Below, piece by piece: positions 7,297-7,512 of a stretch of 7,512 nt of DNA. The stretch is from Chthoniobacter sp. (GTDB taxonomy: Bacteria; Verrucomicrobiota; Verrucomicrobiia; Chthoniobacterales; Chthoniobacteraceae), in contig JANXWQ010000311.1 of NCBI GenBank assembly GCA_025351065.1, forward strand, positions 1 to 7,512, written 5' to 3'. Position 1 is the stretch's first letter, and each line of letters opens with the position of its first letter. The notes under the pieces are model-generated. The model made no database searches. It was not told where the DNA came from and worked only from the letters and a program-made list of their open reading frames with translations. A program made the translations under genes and the position numbers.

Positions 7297-7512
7297 ATCG
7301 GACGCGCAAGCTAATGGACAACCAGAGATTCCGTCAGGCGAAAAGCGGGGCCGTCGGCGAAAAGCGAACCGCCCTCCGTTCGGACGGCCCAATACGTCCA
7401 ACCCAGGCCGTTCGGATCCATACGGGCTAGCTGGGAGTCGCGTCAGTTGTCAGCGAGCACCTCTGAGCTTCGGATGCAGGCAGAAAGTCAGAGCAGATGC
7501 GATGATAACGAT
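7297..7512. other. Upstream region of the nucleoside transporter with short repeats; no confident gene
   Basis: This 216-nt stretch lies upstream of the transporter start and probably holds its promoter and leader, though I see no convincing -35/-10 pair. It contains a near-perfect direct repeat (7331-7347 and 7351-7366), an 8-bp inverted repeat (7348-7355 with 7383-7390), and a 9-nt direct repeat (7376-7384 and 7408-7416). A 36-codon minus-strand reading frame runs from an ATG at 7421 to a TAG at 7311-7313, but nothing independent supports it. The outer part (about 7430-7512) seems less GC-rich than the coding regions and shows no tRNA-like fold or repeat. Confidence 0.4.
7331..7366. repeat. 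Tandem near-identical 16-17-bp direct repeat upstream of the nucleoside transporter
   Basis: The units are CCGTCAGGCGAAAAGCG (7331-7347) and CCGTCGGCGAAAAGCG (7351-7366). They differ by a single inserted A and repeat with a period of 19-20 bp, about two helical turns. They lie 35 to 70 nt before the transporter start, where a regulator could bind. A chance local duplication is also possible. Confidence 0.5.

Noticed and set aside
7297..7401. 35-residue extension of the nucleoside transporter from an ATG at 7401
   Set aside because: The added residues are Arg- and Pro-rich and non-membrane, whereas the family starts directly with a hydrophobic helix, as the ATG at 7296 gives.
7474..7512. Start of a divergent plus-strand gene at the window edge (ATG at 7474)
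   Set aside because: Only 13 codons are visible, with no ribosome binding site or recognisable sequence, so it cannot be supported.

Overview
The window looks like a stretch of a GC-rich bacterial chromosome, most likely from the Verrucomicrobiota, with Planctomycetota as the alternative. The strongest pointer is a 1022-aa protein with the PSCyt1 / DUF1549 / DUF1553 architecture, which is largely confined to and often highly multiplied in those phyla. Only two of the five gene starts have a clear Shine-Dalgarno sequence, and the ExbB-like protein carries a cleavable signal peptide; both fit this assignment. It is inferred from family content, as no phylogenetic marker gene is present.

All five recognisable genes lie on the minus strand, so transcription runs from high to low coordinates. 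In that order they are: (1) about 215 nt of upstream sequence with short direct and inverted repeats (7297-7512); (2) a NupC-type concentrative nucleoside transporter (6040-7296); (3) a secreted PSCyt1-DUF1549-DUF1553 protein (2893-5961); (4) a periplasmic adaptor (HlyD/MacA-like membrane fusion protein, 1535-2803); (5) a MacB/LolD-type ABC ATPase (849-1538), whose GTG start overlaps the adaptor stop by 4 nt; (6) an ExbB/TolQ/MotA-type proton-channel subunit that runs off the low-coordinate edge (1-797). Gaps between genes are short (78, 89, -4 and 51 nt).

The adaptor and ATPase are clearly a translationally coupled pair forming two parts of a tripartite export or lipoprotein-handling system. 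The expected FtsX/MacB-like permease is not on either side within the window. The ExbB-like gene probably begins a TonB-ExbBD-type energising module that continues outside the window. The PSCyt1-DUF1549-DUF1553 gene lacks its usual DUF1501 partner next door. The nucleoside transporter has no clear functional link to the rest.

I saw no rRNA, tRNA, CRISPR array, insertion sequence or phage gene, and no convincing novel system. The points most worth checking are the two missing partner genes, the second CxxCH motif and carbohydrate-binding-like middle region of the large protein, and the repeat-bearing leader of the transporter gene.
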